Shown here: one piece after another, positions 32,811 to 32,826 of the stretch | Layout: every line of letters begins with the position of its first letter | How positions within the stretch are numbered: position 1 is the stretch's first letter | Source of the DNA: Eubacteriales bacterium | GTDB lineage: Bacteria; Bacillota; Clostridia; Lachnospirales; Lachnospiraceae | Assembly (NCBI GenBank): GCA_030524135.1 | Contig: JAUNHA010000024.1 | Coordinates: 1-32,826, forward strand | Direction of reading: 5' to 3' | DNA length: 32,826 nucleotides | The notes under the pieces: model-generated | Told to the model about the DNA's origin: nothing | The model's database searches: none | What the model saw: the letters and a program-made list of their open reading frames with translations, nothing else | Translations under genes and position numbers: made by a program

Positions 32811-32826
32811 CAAAACTCCCGTATTG

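Overview
The window reads as a chromosomal segment of a strictly anaerobic, fermentative Bacillota, most likely a clostridium of the Lachnospiraceae type. The pointers are strong AGGAGG/GGAGGG Shine-Dalgarno sites, TTGACA-N17-TATAAT-like promoters, a T-box leader, two [FeFe] hydrogenases, Family 3 and 5 lipoprotein solute binders, M20 amidohydrolases and moderate GC. The taxon is an inference from gene content; there is no rRNA or tRNA gene, no phage gene, no insertion sequence and no CRISPR array in the window. Most genes lie on the minus strand; only a formate/nitrite-type channel and a HAD phosphatase lie on plus.

Layout. 1-1716: the 3'-truncated gene of a YkvI-type membrane transporter behind a T-box riboswitch with its own promoter. 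1721-7509: a complete oligopeptide/dipeptide-type ABC operon (binding lipoprotein, two permeases, two ATPases), with a perfect stem-loop and a tiny reading frame between binder and first permease. 7600-13546: a tightly packed genome-protection operon in the order yaaA (peroxide stress), a GIY-YIG nuclease fused to an OGG1-type 8-oxoguanine glycosylase, sbcD, sbcC. 13577-14397: FNT channel on plus. 14394-17881: C26 gamma-glutamyl hydrolase, YfcC-type transporter and M20 amidohydrolase. 17965-21797: a two-gene [FeFe] hydrogenase operon made of a NuoF-C-terminal/GltD fusion flavoprotein and a group A hydrogenase. 21829-22005: an operator-rich intergenic region with perfect palindromes and 23-base tandem repeats. 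22005-24636: a polar amino-acid ABC operon. 24741-25361: HAD phosphatase on plus. 25393-27590: an M20 amidohydrolase with an orphan binding lipoprotein that is about 76% identical to the binder of the neighbouring ABC operon. 27643-29252: a second [FeFe] hydrogenase of group B type. 29289-32810: ligA (a divergent NAD-dependent DNA ligase) with a split ThrE-type exporter pair.

How the parts fit. Peptides and amino-acid conjugates are brought in by two ABC systems and a YfcC carrier and cleaved by M20 and C26 hydrolases; the reductant from fermenting them could be balanced by the two hydrogenases. The strongest candidate for an under-described system is the yaaA / GIY-YIG-OGG / sbcD / sbcC operon. 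It couples iron and peroxide control, 8-oxoguanine excision, a putative structure-specific nuclease and the SbcCD nuclease in one translationally coupled unit.
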